This document shows, one piece after another, positions 4,851 to 5,036 of a DNA stretch of 5,036 bases (the first letter of the stretch is position 1; every line of letters starts with the position of its first letter). Source of the stretch: an uncultured Clostridium sp. (GTDB taxonomy: Bacteria > Bacillota > Clostridia > TANB77 > CAG-508); assembly GCA_946008205.1 (NCBI GenBank), contig CAMGAZ010000131.1, positions 1-5,036 of the forward strand, in the 5' to 3' direction. The notes under the pieces were generated by a model. It worked only from the letters and a program-made list of their open reading frames with translations, did no database searches and was not told the DNA's origin. A program made the translations under genes and the position numbers.

Positions 4851-5036
4851 ATGAAAAAGATTTTAATATTTTTACTAATTTTATATTTTTTACTATTTTA
4901 TATTTTTCCAACTTCATCATTTGCATCAGATCCAAAATTAATATCCAAACTCGACTCAGCTTTTTCAAAAATAGAAGATTGGTTTATCAAGCTTGCAACC
5001 CCTGCAGCGGCCGTGGCAGTTGGCACTGGAGTCTTC
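4851..5036 (+). CDS. VirB2/TrbC-like secreted membrane protein, pilin candidate (partial)
   Basis: The first 62 codons are present; the gene runs off the right edge. ATG 4851 has a full AGGAGG (4841-4846) 4 nt upstream, starting right after the VirD4 stop, so the two share an operon. Residues 1-25 are a signal peptide: MKK, a long hydrophobic core ILIFLLILYFLLFYIF, then PTSSFA with likely cleavage after A25 (S-F-A). The mature part starts SDPKLISKLDSAFSKIEDWF, an amphipathic helix, and then an Ala/Val/Gly-rich segment LATPAAAVAVGTGVF (49-62) that looks like the first membrane helix of a VirB2/TrbC-type pilin or Maff2-like ICE protein. That layout, directly after a coupling protein, is typical of Firmicutes conjugation modules. 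The family cannot be settled without the rest. Confidence 0.6.
   Translation, partial: MKKILIFLLILYFLLFYIFPTSSFASDPKLISKLDSAFSKIEDWFIKLATPAAAVAVGTGVF

Overview
The window is AT-rich DNA from a low-GC Gram-positive anaerobe, most likely a member of Clostridia or Tissierellia. The reasons are strong AGGAGG-type ribosome sites, T-rich intergenic DNA, CCA-encoding tRNA genes, a VanW-type cell-wall protein, a DUF1858 redox-disulfide protein and a Firmicutes-type EF-P reductase. The genus cannot be fixed from this sequence.

Positions 1-2891 look like ordinary chromosome. At the left edge is the N-terminus of a leftward VanW-family membrane protein. It is divergent from a rightward XRE repressor with an S24-like C-terminal domain (313-891). 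A CBM25-like carbohydrate-binding protein (994-1458) follows under its own 17-bp-spaced promoter. A bidirectional hairpin terminator (1461-1490) separates it from a convergent, leftward SDR reductase that matches YmfI (EF-P 5-aminopentanone reductase, 1498-2235). Upstream of the SDR is a leftward tRNA operon in transcription order Lys(UUU), Glu(UUC), Thr(UGU), with a strong consensus promoter (2624-2652), an internal 13-bp hairpin and a terminator (2276-2310). A leftward DUF1858 CxxC protein (2706-2891) comes before it.

From about 2950 the content changes to a conjugation (type IV secretion) module running rightward off the window. A TAGACA-17-TATTAT promoter (2951-2979) drives a tiny membrane protein, then a VirD4/TraG-type coupling ATPase, then a secreted VirB2/TrbC-like pilin candidate cut by the window edge. 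This looks like the first few genes of an integrative conjugative element (ICE) or a resident conjugation locus. No integrase, relaxase or att duplication is visible.

Two oddities stand out in the conjugation module. The coupling-protein gene is broken by an apparent one-base insertion near 4579, and its last ~88 codons continue in the +1 frame. The tiny membrane protein and the coupling protein both have a good Shine-Dalgarno sequence but no ATG/GTG/TTG at a usable distance; both have an in-frame TTA exactly 8 nt after it. These may be real unusual translation signals, decay of the element, or sequence errors.
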